A stretch of DNA of 64,000 bases from positions 2,049,001-2,113,000 of the forward strand of contig NZ_CP071612.1 in NCBI RefSeq assembly GCF_017357245.1, read 5' to 3'. Shown here piece after piece: positions 18,993 to 27,374 of this stretch (its first letter is position 1; every line of letters starts with the position of its first letter). The notes under the pieces are model-generated. The model had not been told where the DNA came from. It saw nothing but the letters and a program-made list of their open reading frames with translations, and ran no database searches. A program made the translations under genes and the position numbers. This stretch comes from Rhizobium bangladeshense (GTDB taxonomy: Bacteria; Pseudomonadota; Alphaproteobacteria; Rhizobiales; Rhizobiaceae).

Positions 18993-20318
18993 ATGCGCGC
19001 GACCGTTGTCGTGCCGGTTCTGAAGTCGCGCGGTCGCGGCGGCCAGACCGAATCGGCTTCCACCCGCACGCCGGAAAGCCGGCTGGAAGAGGCCACCGGC
19101 CTTGCCCAGGCGATTGACCTTGATGTGGTCAACGGTTCGATCGTTCCGGTCAATGATCCGAGGCCGGCGACGCTGCTCGGCACGGGCAAGATCGAGGAGA
19201 TCAAGGCGCTGCTCGACGAGCGCGATTCGGGTCTCGTCATCGTCGACCATCCGCTGACACCGGTTCAGCAGCGCAATCTTGAAAAGGAATGGAACGCCAA
19301 GGTCATCGACCGGACGGGCCTCATCCTCGAAATCTTCGGGCGCCGCGCCTCCACCAAGGAGGGGACGCTGCAGGTCGATCTGGCGCATCTGAATTATCAG
19401 AAGGGCCGGCTGGTCCGAAGCTGGACCCACCTTGAACGCCAGCGCGGCGGCGGCGGTTTCATGGGCGGCCCCGGCGAAACCCAGATCGAAGCCGACCGGC
19501 GGCTCCTACAGGACCGCATCATCAAGCTCGAACGCGAACTGGAGCAGGTCGTGCGCACTCGCCAGCTCCATCGGGCCAAGCGCCGCAAGGTGCCGCACCC
19601 GATCGTCGCACTCGTCGGCTACACCAATGCCGGAAAATCGACGCTGTTCAACCGAATCACCGGCGCGGGCGTGCTGGCCGAAGACATGCTCTTTGCCACG
19701 CTCGATCCGACGCTTCGCCGTATGAAGCTTCCGCACGGACGTACCGTCATCCTGTCCGACACGGTCGGCTTCATCTCAGACCTGCCGACCCATCTCGTCG
19801 CCGCTTTCCGCGCCACTTTGGAGGAGGTGCTGGAAGCCGATCTCATCCTGCATGTCCGCGACATGTCCGATCCCGACAACCAGGCTCAAAGCTCCGACGT
19901 GATGCGCATTCTCGGCGACCTCGGTATCGATGAGGCCGAAGCGGAGAAGCGGCTGATCGAGGTCTGGAACAAGATCGACCGGCTGGAGCCTGAGGTGCAC
20001 GACACGATGGTGCAGAGGGCGGCCGGCGCCAGCAACGTCGTCGCGGTTTCGGCCGTCAGCGGCGAGGGCGTCGACACGCTGATGGATGAGATCAGCCGCA
20101 GGCTCTCCGGCGTGATGACCGAAACGACGATCCGGCTTCCCGTCGACAAGCTGGCGCTGCTGCCCTGGCTCTACGACCACGCGATCGTCGACGGCCGCGA
20201 GGACAATGAGGACGGCTCGATCACCCTCGACCTGCGGCTGTCGGAAACCGAAGCCACCGAACTCGAGCGCCGCATCGGCAACGGCCCGAAGCCGGCGAAA
20301 GAGGATTGGGAGCGGTAG
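18993..20318 (+). CDS. hflX: Ribosome-associated GTPase HflX
   Basis: GTPase of 441 residues that splits stalled 70S ribosomes. The N-terminal HflX domain (about 30-200) ends in the Gly-rich loop RGGGGFMGGPGETQIE, and the G domain has G1 GYTNAGKST, G3 DTVGF and G4 NKID. ATG is preceded by AGGGA at a good distance. The frame is open back to the hfq stop, and an ATT at 18930 with AGGA nine bases earlier could give 21 more residues; this is less likely. Co-transcribed with hfq by position. Confidence 0.95.
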   Translation: MRATVVVPVLKSRGRGGQTESASTRTPESRLEEATGLAQAIDLDVVNGSIVPVNDPRPATLLGTGKIEEIKALLDERDSGLVIVDHPLTPVQQRNLEKEWNAKVIDRTGLILEIFGRRASTKEGTLQVDLAHLNYQKGRLVRSWTHLERQRGGGGFMGGPGETQIEADRRLLQDRIIKLERELEQVVRTRQLHRAKRRKVPHPIVALVGYTNAGKSTLFNRITGAGVLAEDMLFATLDPTLRRMKLPHGRTVILSDTVGFISDLPTHLVAAFRATLEEVLEADLILHVRDMSDPDNQAQSSDVMRILGDLGIDEAEAEKRLIEVWNKIDRLEPEVHDTMVQRAAGASNVVAVSAVSGEGVDTLMDEISRRLSGVMTETTIRLPVDKLALLPWLYDHAIVDGREDNEDGSITLDLRLSETEATELERRIGNGPKPAKEDWER

Positions 20319-20360
20319 GCGCGCGTTTGGTACTAAGTCGCCGATGGCAGGCGATTTTAG

Positions 20361-20411
20361 CCCCACCCTCCGTCATCCTCGGTTCAAGGCCGAGGATGAC
20401 GGAGAGTGGGG
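20361..20411. terminator. Inverted repeat between convergent hflX and mazG
   Basis: A near-perfect hairpin: CTCCGTCATCCTCGG (20368-20382) pairs with CCGAGGATGACGGAG (20390-20404), and outer CCCCAC/GTGGGG bases extend it. No T run. It lies between two convergent genes and can end transcription from both sides. Its GTCATCCTCGG sequence also looks like a common rhizobial palindromic repeat. Confidence 0.6.
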
Positions 20412-20438
20412 ATAGCTTCTCGCCAAACCCGGCCTGAC

Positions 20439-21278
20439 CTACCTAGCCACGAGCGCTCTTTCAATCGCCTTGGCCGCCTGCCAGATTTCCTCCATCCGCT
20501 CCAGCGTCGCATCCTCCAGCGTCTCGCCTTCCGCTTCAAGAACCTCCTCTATATGATTGAAGCGGCGCCGGAATTTCGTATTCGTTCCGCGCAGCGCCTG
20601 CTCCGGATCGGCCTTCACATGGCGGCCGATATTGACGACCGCGAAGATCAGGTCGCCGAGTTCGTCGCTGACCTTCGCGTGGTCTCCCTCTCGGAGTGCG
20701 GCCCGCAATTCGCCGATCTCCTCCTCGATCTTGTCGAGGATCGGCTCGGGCGCCGACCAGTCGAAGCCGACCTTGGCGGCGCGTTCCTGCAGCTTCAGCG
20801 CTTCGGTCAGCGCCGGAAAGCTACGCTGCACCGAGCCCAGGAACCCGCTCCTGAAATCCTCGGTGATCCCCCGCTTAGCCCGCCGCTCGGCCCGCTCGCG
20901 TTTCTCCGCCTGCTTGATCTCGTCCCACTGCCTCTTCACCGCGTCCGGGGTATCGGCTTCCGAGCGGGCAAAGACATGCGGGTGGCGGCGGATCATCTTG
21001 GTGGTGATGGCGTTGACCACGTCGCCGAAGGAAAATTCGCCGGCCTCCTCGGCCATGCGGGCATGGAAGACCACCTGCAGCAGCAGGTCGCCCAACTCGT
21101 CGCAGAGATCGTCCATATCGCCGCGCTCGATCGCGTCCGAGACCTCATAGGCCTCTTCGATCGTATAGGGCTTGATCGTCTGGAAATTCTGCTCGATGTC
21201 CCAGGGGCAGCCGGTTTCTGGATGGCGCAGCGCCGCCATGATCTCGATCAGCCGCGAAATGTCTTTGGAAGGTTCCAT
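20439..21278 (-). CDS. mazG: Nucleoside triphosphate pyrophosphohydrolase MazG
   Basis: House-cleaning NTP pyrophosphatase of 279 residues with two MazG domains. The N-terminal one has the metal-binding pattern EEAYEVSDAIERGDMDDLCD followed by ELGDLLLQVVFH; the C-terminal one has EEEIGELRAAL and DELGDLIFAVVN. It starts at an ATG preceded by AGGCACC. Convergent with hflX and followed downstream by an inverted repeat. Cytosolic; removes damaged or excess NTPs. Confidence 0.96.
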   Translation of the reverse strand: MEPSKDISRLIEIMAALRHPETGCPWDIEQNFQTIKPYTIEEAYEVSDAIERGDMDDLCDELGDLLLQVVFHARMAEEAGEFSFGDVVNAITTKMIRRHPHVFARSEADTPDAVKRQWDEIKQAEKRERAERRAKRGITEDFRSGFLGSVQRSFPALTEALKLQERAAKVGFDWSAPEPILDKIEEEIGELRAALREGDHAKVSDELGDLIFAVVNIGRHVKADPEQALRGTNTKFRRRFNHIEEVLEAEGETLEDATLERMEEIWQAAKAIERALVAR

Positions 21279-21312
21279 GGTGCCTCGGTTCGGCGGCCGT
21301 AATTGAGCGGCC

Positions 21313-21900
21313 TTAGTTCAGCGGAATGTCGTTGGCGCTCTTCGACGACTGGTAGGTGGAAGACAGCGCGTCGTAGCGCGCCTTGATGCGGGCGGTCTGC
21401 GCCTCCAGCGCCGTCTTCCGGGAAATCTCCTCGGTTTCGATCAGATCGGCGATGGCAAAACTGTTCCAGAAGGCGTTCTGCCTGCGATAGCCGCCGGGTT
21501 CAAGCCCGAAGACCTCCTTCAGGATCTTGAGATCATGCGGAATGGCGAAGGCATCGCGGGAATCCTCATGACTGAAAAAATAGTAGAAATTGTCGAACCC
21601 AGCCCAGGTGATCGCCGACATGCACATGGTGCAGGGTTCGTGCGTCGAAAGGAAGATCAGCTCCTTGGTCGCCGGCTTGCCACCAAGCTCGTAGAACCGC
21701 TTCAGCGTATGCACCTCGCCATGCCACAGCGGATTATCGAGCTCGTTATTGGTCTCGGCGACAACGAGTGACAGATCGGATTTGCGCAGGATCGCCGCGC
21801 CGAACACCTTGTTGCCCGAGGACACGCCGCGTTCGGTCAGCGGCAGGATATCGTCTTCGATGACCGAGAGCAGGCGGGCAGCGATGGTCTTGTCGGGCAT
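21313..21900 (-). CDS. Nucleoside/cytidine-deaminase-family zinc enzyme
   Basis: A 195-residue zinc hydrolase of the cytidine deaminase fold. The zinc His and catalytic Glu are in WHGEVHTLKR and the two Cys ligands in HEPCTMCMSAITW. The tail with EEISRKTALEAQTARIKARY is charged and helical. Start MPDKTIAARLL is chosen because the longer frame to 21999 lacks conserved sequence. Substrate unclear: a guanine- or adenosine-type deaminase is possible. It stands 34 bases upstream of mazG on the same strand. Confidence 0.85.
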   Translation of the reverse strand: MPDKTIAARLLSVIEDDILPLTERGVSSGNKVFGAAILRKSDLSLVVAETNNELDNPLWHGEVHTLKRFYELGGKPATKELIFLSTHEPCTMCMSAITWAGFDNFYYFFSHEDSRDAFAIPHDLKILKEVFGLEPGGYRRQNAFWNSFAIADLIETEEISRKTALEAQTARIKARYDALSSTYQSSKSANDIPLN

Positions 21901-21954
21901 TGGTGTCTCCGGTTTTTCTTCCAGTCTATCGTCTTGGCGGCGCGAGTGAAATGC

Positions 21955-21981
21955 GACAAACGCCGGTGGACGCCGTTTGTC
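21955..21981. promoter_or_regulatory. Inverted repeat upstream of cysG, possible operator
   Basis: GACAAACG (21955-21962) and CGTTTGTC (21974-21981) are exact complements separated by 11 bases, in the 265-base divergent gap between the deaminase gene and cysG. The layout suits a dimeric regulator site. No regulator is identified; a link to sulfur control is inference. Confidence 0.35.
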
Positions 21982-22165
21982 ACAGGCTTTACACTGCACC
22001 GCAACAAAGAGAGTGGGAACAGGTGGGTCTCGTCAGCACGGTTGACTTTTCTCAAATCGCCGGAGGCGCGAGCAAAAGAATACGCGCTTGCCGAGGCTTT
22101 CGAATTTCTGTTCCTTCAATCGCTTGTCGATCACGGGCATATTCTGGCAACTTCGAAGTGGATTG

Positions 22166-23605
22166 ATGATGTCTCCCAAGACTGAGCAGCTTTCGGTATT
22201 TCCAGCCTTCTTTCGCGTGGAAGGCCAGAAGACGGCTGTCTTCGGCAATGGCGACGAGGCCTTCGCCAAGGTGCGGCTGCTGCTCAACACCCGGGCGCAG
22301 GTCGTTGCCTATGCCGAGCGGCCGGAAGCCGATTATCATGCCTTCCTGATCGCCAACCGCATCGAGACGGTGCGCACCGGCTTCTCTGCCGGCCAGGTAG
22401 AGGGAGCGGCCCTTGTCTTTGCCGCCACCGGCAATGAAGCTGAAGATCGCCGGATCGTCGATGCTGCCCGGGCTGTAAGAATTCCGGCTAACGCCGTCGA
22501 TCAGCCGGATTACTGCGATTTCTTCACGCCGGCGCTCGTCAACCGCGCTCCCGTCGCCGTTGCGATCGGCACTGAAGGTGCGGGACCGATTCTGGCGCAG
22601 ATGATCCGCGCCCAGATCGACCAGCTTCTTTCTCCTTCGCTCGGGCGTCTGGCCGCGCTGGCGACCAATTATCGCAAATCAGTCGAACAGATTGTTCCGC
22701 GTGGCGTTTCCCGCCGGGTCTTCTGGCACCGCTTCTTCTCCGGCCCGGTTGCCGACGCGGTCGCCAATGGCAACCTGCCGCAGGCCCACAACGCCGCCGA
22801 CCGGCTGCTCGCTTCGATGGACAAGGTTGCCGGCCATGTCTGGCTGGTCGGCGCAGGTCCTGGGGCTGAGGATCTGCTGACGCTGCGCGCCCAGCGCGTA
22901 ATGATGGAAGCCGATGTCATCGTTTATGACGCGCTCGTGCCGCAGGCGATCGTCGATATGGGCCGCCGCGACGCCGAGCGGCTTTCCGTCGGCAAGCGCA
23001 AAGGCTGTCATTCGAAGTCGCAGGAAGAGATCAACGAGCTGCTCATCGAACTCGGCCGTCAGGGCAAGCGCGTCGTCCGTCTGAAATCCGGTGATCCGCT
23101 GGTCTACGGCCGGGCGGGGGAAGAGATGGCCGCGTTGCGCGCCGCCGGCGTCACCTATGAGGTCGTGCCCGGCATCACCTCGGCCTTCGCCGCCGCTGCC
23201 GATTTCGAGCTGCCGCTGACGCTGCGCGGCCTCGCTTCCTCGCTCGTCTTCACCACCGGCCACGATCTCACCGGCGACGTGCTGCCCGATTGGGCAAGCC
23301 TCGCAGTCTCCGGCGCGACGATAGCCGTTTATATGGGCCGCACGGTCGCCGCCTCGGTCGCCGAGCGGCTGATGCAGGCCGGCATTCCCTCCGAGACCAC
23401 GGTTGCCGTTATCGAGAATGCCAGCCGCACTGATCGCCGCCTGCTGCATGGCACGCTCGCCGACCTGCCCGACCTGCAGCATCGCAACGAGCTCACCGGG
23501 CCTGTCATGGTCATTATCGGCGATGCGGTCGCCGGCGCCAATTTCGAACTGTCCGAGCCGCTGGTGCGCGAGAACGCCCGGCTCGAGGAATTTGCAAGGA
23601 GCTGA
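22166..23605 (+). CDS. cysG: Siroheme synthase CysG (dehydrogenase/ferrochelatase plus uroporphyrinogen methyltransferase)
   Basis: Makes siroheme for sulfite reductase, 479 residues. The N-terminal half is the precorrin-2 dehydrogenase/ferrochelatase (FFRVEGQKTAVFGNGDEAF, NAD-binding), and the C-terminal half is SAM-dependent uroporphyrinogen III methyltransferase with VWLVGAGPGAEDLLTLRA, RLKSGDPLVYGRAGEE and VVPGITSAFAA. Two adjacent ATG codons (22166, 22169) are possible starts. The next gene begins two bases after the stop. Operon partner of cysI, which needs its product. Confidence 0.96.
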   Translation: MMSPKTEQLSVFPAFFRVEGQKTAVFGNGDEAFAKVRLLLNTRAQVVAYAERPEADYHAFLIANRIETVRTGFSAGQVEGAALVFAATGNEAEDRRIVDAARAVRIPANAVDQPDYCDFFTPALVNRAPVAVAIGTEGAGPILAQMIRAQIDQLLSPSLGRLAALATNYRKSVEQIVPRGVSRRVFWHRFFSGPVADAVANGNLPQAHNAADRLLASMDKVAGHVWLVGAGPGAEDLLTLRAQRVMMEADVIVYDALVPQAIVDMGRRDAERLSVGKRKGCHSKSQEEINELLIELGRQGKRVVRLKSGDPLVYGRAGEEMAALRAAGVTYEVVPGITSAFAAAADFELPLTLRGLASSLVFTTGHDLTGDVLPDWASLAVSGATIAVYMGRTVAASVAERLMQAGIPSETTVAVIENASRTDRRLLHGTLADLPDLQHRNELTGPVMVIIGDAVAGANFELSEPLVRENARLEEFARS

Positions 23606-23607
23606 AT

Positions 23608-23922
23608 ATGGTAGACAAGGTCCTGACCGCCAACCGGCTGACGGACGGCATTGCCGTCTGGCTGGATGCCAACGGCAAATGGTCGACCTCGCTGCAGGAG
23701 GCGCTTGTTGCTCGTCACAACGAAGCCGTCGAAGCCTTGGAAGCCATTGGCAAAAAATCCTATGCCGACAATGAGGTCGTTGACGTGGCCGTCGTCGACG
23801 TCCAGGAAACCAATGGCATTCTCTGGCCGCTTCGCCTTCGCGAGCGCATCCGCGCGCAAGGGCCGACCATGGAATATGCGCCGGGCTATGCTCCTGCCGA
23901 TCCCGAATTTATTGCAGTCTGA
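23608..23922 (+). CDS. DUF2849 protein of the sulfite reductase operon
   Basis: A 104-residue soluble protein between cysG and cysI, with the DUF2849 pattern: NRLTDGIAVWLDANGKWS at the N-terminus and a C-terminal LRERIRAQGPTMEYAPGYA. No cofactor motif is evident (no Cys). The family is found almost only beside cysI in alphaproteobacteria (family knowledge), so a helper role in sulfite reduction is likely but unproven. Spacings are 2 and 8 bases to the neighbours, so it is surely in one transcript. Confidence 0.88.
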   Translation: MVDKVLTANRLTDGIAVWLDANGKWSTSLQEALVARHNEAVEALEAIGKKSYADNEVVDVAVVDVQETNGILWPLRLRERIRAQGPTMEYAPGYAPADPEFIAV

Positions 23923-23930
23923 GGAAGACG

Positions 23931-25601
23931 ATGTACCGTTACGACGAATTTGATCATGCCTTTGTCAGCGAGCGCGTCGAGCAGTTCCGCGACCAGGTTC
24001 AGCGCCGCCTTTCCGGCGAGCTTGCCGAGGATGCGTTCAAGCCGCTGCGCCTGATGAACGGCGTCTACCTGCAGCTTCATGCCTATATGCTGCGCATCGC
24101 CATTCCCTACGGCACGCTGAGCGCCCGCCAGCTGCGCATGCTCGCCCATATCGCCCGCACTTATGACCGCGGGTATGGCCACTTCACCACGCGCCAGAAC
24201 CTGCAGTTCAACTGGCCGAAGCTGTCGGAAATCCCCGATGCACTGGCCGACCTGGCGAGCGTCGAAATGCACGCGCTGCAAACCTCGGGCAACTGCATCA
24301 GAAACGTCACGGCAGACCACTTCGCCGGTGCCGCCGCCGACGAGATCGCTGACCCCAGGCCCTATGCGGAAATTCTGCGCCAGTGGTCGTCCGTCCACCC
24401 GGAATTCTCTTTCCTGCCGCGCAAGTTCAAGATCGCCGTCACCGGCGCGGAGCGCGACCGCGCCGCCATCCAGGTCCATGATATCGGCCTGCACCTGAAG
24501 AAGAATGACAAGGGTGAAATCGGCTTTGCCGTCTATGTCGGTGGTGGCCAGGGCCGCACGCCGATGATCGCCAAGTTGATCCGCGACTTCCTGCCGGAGG
24601 AAGACCTGCTCTCCTACACCACGGCGATCGTGCGTGTTTACAATCTGCACGGCCGGCGCGACAACAAGTACAAGGCCCGCATCAAGATCCTCGTGCATGA
24701 GACGGGTGCCGAGGAGCTGGCGCGTCAGGTGGAGGCCGAATTCGCCGCACTCAGGGATAGCGAGCTCAAGTTGCCGGAACAGGATGTCGAGGCGATCGCC
24801 GCTTATTTCGCGCCACCGGATCTTCCCGAGCGAGCCGAGGGCTGGGAAAACCTCGCCCGCTGGAAGAAGGCCGATCCGGCTTTCGCCCGCTGGGTTCAGC
24901 AGAATGTGCAGCCGCACAAGAACCCCGATTACGGCATGGTGACGATCTCGCTGAAGCCGATCGGCGGCATTCCGGGCGACGCCACCGATGCGCAGATGGA
25001 TGCCATCGCCGATCTTGCCGAGGAATATGCCTTCGACGAAATCCGCGTCAGCCACGAGCAGAACCTCATTCTGCCGCATGTGGCGCTGGCCGATCTCGAA
25101 GCCGTGTATCGCGGCCTCGTCGCCATCAATCTGGCCGAAGCCAATGCCGGCCTGATCACCGATATCATCGCCTGTCCGGGGCTGGATTATTGCGCGCTCG
25201 CCAATGCGCGCTCCATCCCCGTGGCGCAGGAAATCTCCCGCCGCTTCGGCAGTCCCGAACGCCAGGCCGAGATTGGCGAGCTGAAGATCAAGATCTCCGG
25301 CTGCATCAATGCCTGCGGCCACCACCATGTCGGCCATATCGGCCTGCTCGGTGTGGAGAAGAAGGGCGCCGAACTCTACCAGATCACACTTGGCGGTTCG
25401 GGCGACGAACATACCTCTATCGGCGAGATCATCGGCCGCGGCTTTGAGCCGGACCGGGTGACGGATGCGATCGAGACGATCGTCGACACCTATCTCGGGC
25501 TGCGGCTTGATCCATCCGAAACCTTCCTGGCGGCCTATCGCCGCGTCGGGCCGCAGCCTTTCAAAGATGCGCTCTACGGCTCGGCCGCCGAAGCGGCCTA
25601 A
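23931..25601 (+). CDS. cysI: Sulfite reductase hemoprotein (siroheme/4Fe-4S)
   Basis: Reduces sulfite to sulfide for cysteine synthesis, 556 residues. The doubled nitrite/sulfite reductase ferredoxin-like and catalytic domains are present, and the cluster cysteines occur as CPGLDYC and, further on, CINACGHHHVGHIG, the last Cys bridging siroheme. NCIRNVTAD is the siroheme-binding region. No cysJ flavoprotein gene is adjacent, which suggests ferredoxin as electron donor. A ferredoxin-nitrite reductase is an alternative, but the cysG-DUF2849-DUF934 setting favours sulfite. Confidence 0.93.
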   Translation: MYRYDEFDHAFVSERVEQFRDQVQRRLSGELAEDAFKPLRLMNGVYLQLHAYMLRIAIPYGTLSARQLRMLAHIARTYDRGYGHFTTRQNLQFNWPKLSEIPDALADLASVEMHALQTSGNCIRNVTADHFAGAAADEIADPRPYAEILRQWSSVHPEFSFLPRKFKIAVTGAERDRAAIQVHDIGLHLKKNDKGEIGFAVYVGGGQGRTPMIAKLIRDFLPEEDLLSYTTAIVRVYNLHGRRDNKYKARIKILVHETGAEELARQVEAEFAALRDSELKLPEQDVEAIAAYFAPPDLPERAEGWENLARWKKADPAFARWVQQNVQPHKNPDYGMVTISLKPIGGIPGDATDAQMDAIADLAEEYAFDEIRVSHEQNLILPHVALADLEAVYRGLVAINLAEANAGLITDIIACPGLDYCALANARSIPVAQEISRRFGSPERQAEIGELKIKISGCINACGHHHVGHIGLLGVEKKGAELYQITLGGSGDEHTSIGEIIGRGFEPDRVTDAIETIVDTYLGLRLDPSETFLAAYRRVGPQPFKDALYGSAAEAA

Positions 25602-25612
25602 GGAGGGGTGTG

Positions 25613-26125
25613 ATGACGAAGATTTGGAGAGAATCCGGTTTTGTCGAGAACGATCCGTGGGTGATCGAAACCGACGAGGTGAAGGCGACCGGCGAGCAGA
25701 AGCCGCTGCTCAGTGTCGATGAGCTGATCGCCAAGGCCGATGAGAGCAATGATGTCGGCCTCGGCGTGCTGATCAAGCCGGCCGACGACGTGCGCCGGCT
25801 TGAGCCCTATCTCTATCGCCTGGAAATCGTGGCGGTCGCCTTTCCGGCTTTTAACGACGGCCGCGCCTTCAGCCATGCCTCGCTGCTGCGTCAGCGCCTG
25901 GGTTACACCAATGAGCTGCGCGCCGTCGGCGACGTGCTGATCGACCAGATCCCGCTGATGCTGCGCGTCGGCATCGACAGCTTTGCAGTGACCAACGCCA
26001 CGGCGCTGAAGCGGCTTGCCGAAAACCGTCTTCCGGCCATTCCCCATCATTATCAGCCGGCGGTGCGTGACGCCGAAGCCGGCAAGGGCTATAGTTGGCG
26101 CCGTCAGGCGAAGCCGGCCGCATAA
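25613..26125 (+). CDS. DUF934 protein of the sulfite reductase operon
   Basis: A 170-residue soluble protein matching DUF934, a family nearly always next to sulfite reductase. Recognisable parts are GVLIKPADDVRRLEPYLYRL, FPAFNDGRAFSHASLLRQRL and ELRAVGDVLIDQIPLMLRVG. It has no metal-binding cysteines. A strong AGGAGGGG ribosome site sets the start at the ATG; a GTG three bases earlier is possible. The gene begins 11 bases after cysI. The biochemical role is unknown; it is last in the cysG operon. Confidence 0.9.
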   Translation: MTKIWRESGFVENDPWVIETDEVKATGEQKPLLSVDELIAKADESNDVGLGVLIKPADDVRRLEPYLYRLEIVAVAFPAFNDGRAFSHASLLRQRLGYTNELRAVGDVLIDQIPLMLRVGIDSFAVTNATALKRLAENRLPAIPHHYQPAVRDAEAGKGYSWRRQAKPAA

Positions 26126-26162
26126 GCGGCCGGTCCGCCTCTTACGATGGCGGAATGATAGC

Positions 26163-27374
26163 ATGAAGACATTCGAAGTGGCGGTGATCGGCGGCGGTCT
26201 CGCCGGCACGATCGCCGCAATTGCTCTTGGCCGCGGCGGCCGCAGCGTGGCGCTGGTGGCTCCCGCTGCTGCAAAGGAGGACCGGCGCACCACGGCGCTG
26301 ATGGATCAATCGATCCGCTTCCTCGATCGCCTGACGCTCTGGGAAAAGCTGCGCCCTGCCGCCGCTCCTCTCACCAGCATGCGCATCATTGACGGAACCG
26401 ATCGGCTGCTGCGCGCGCCGACCACCACCTTCCGCGCCGCCGAGGTTGGCCTCGATGCCTTCGGCTATAATTTCCCCAACACGGCGCTGACCGAGATTCT
26501 CGAAGCGGCCGCGGCCGGCGAGGGCAATATCACCCGCTTCACGGACATGGCCGAATCGATCGACATCTCTGCCGAGAGAGTGTCGATCGCGCTTGCCGGC
26601 GGCGAGGTGCTGACGGCCGACTTTGCCGTCGGCGCAGACGGCCGCGGCTCGAAGCTACGCGAGGCGGCTGATATCGGCGTGCGCACCTGGTCCTATCCGC
26701 AATCGGCCATGGTGCTGAACTTCGCCCATTCGCTGCCGCATCAGAACATCTCAAGCGAATTCCACACCAAACACGGCCCCTTCACTCAGGTGCCGTTGCC
26801 GGGAAGCCGCTCCAGCCTCGTCTGGGTGCAGGATCCCGCCGAGGCGGCCGCGCGCCTGGAGTTGCCGCCGGCCGAACTGGGCTCACTTGTCGAAGCGCAG
26901 ATGCACTCCATGCTCGGCAAGACAACCATCGAAGAAAGCGTCCAGGTCTGGCCGCTCTCCGGCATGATGGCTCATCGGTTCGGCAAGGGGCGCATCGCAC
27001 TGATCGGCGAAGCCGCCCACGTCTTCCCGCCGATCGGGGCGCAGGGGCTGAACCTCAGCCTGCGCGATATCATGGTGCTCACCGACATCCTCTGCGACAG
27101 GGTGGAACTGCCGGTGCCGGCCGATGCCGGCGAAAGCTTCGACCGCCGCCGCCGCGCCGATATCATAACGCGCACGGCGAGTGTCGATCTTCTCAACCGC
27201 TCGCTGCTTTCCGATTTCCTCCCCGTTCAGATGCTGCGCGCCGCCGGCCTGCATATCCTCTCGGCCATTCCGCCACTGCGCAACCTCGTCATGCGCGAGG
27301 GCATCGAGCCCGGCCGGGGCTTCCGCGATATTCCGGATTCCTTAAAGGAAAAGCTGAAGCGGAAGAAGGCCTGA
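26163..27374 (+). CDS. UbiH/COQ6-family FAD-dependent hydroxylase
   Basis: Flavoprotein monooxygenase of 403 residues, probably a ubiquinone-biosynthesis hydroxylase. The FAD fingerprint VIGGGLAGTIAAIAL is at the N-terminus, the DG motif is AVGADGRGSKLREAA, and the second FAD motif is RIALIGEAAHVFPPIGAQG. Family members act on the ring in CoQ synthesis; exact position is undetermined. ATG is chosen by the FAD fold start. The 3' end overlaps the convergent AEC transporter gene by 33 bases. Placed 37 bases after DUF934, so it may share the sulfur operon transcript. Confidence 0.88.
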   Translation: MKTFEVAVIGGGLAGTIAAIALGRGGRSVALVAPAAAKEDRRTTALMDQSIRFLDRLTLWEKLRPAAAPLTSMRIIDGTDRLLRAPTTTFRAAEVGLDAFGYNFPNTALTEILEAAAAGEGNITRFTDMAESIDISAERVSIALAGGEVLTADFAVGADGRGSKLREAADIGVRTWSYPQSAMVLNFAHSLPHQNISSEFHTKHGPFTQVPLPGSRSSLVWVQDPAEAAARLELPPAELGSLVEAQMHSMLGKTTIEESVQVWPLSGMMAHRFGKGRIALIGEAAHVFPPIGAQGLNLSLRDIMVLTDILCDRVELPVPADAGESFDRRRRADIITRTASVDLLNRSLLSDFLPVQMLRAAGLHILSAIPPLRNLVMREGIEPGRGFRDIPDSLKEKLKRKKA

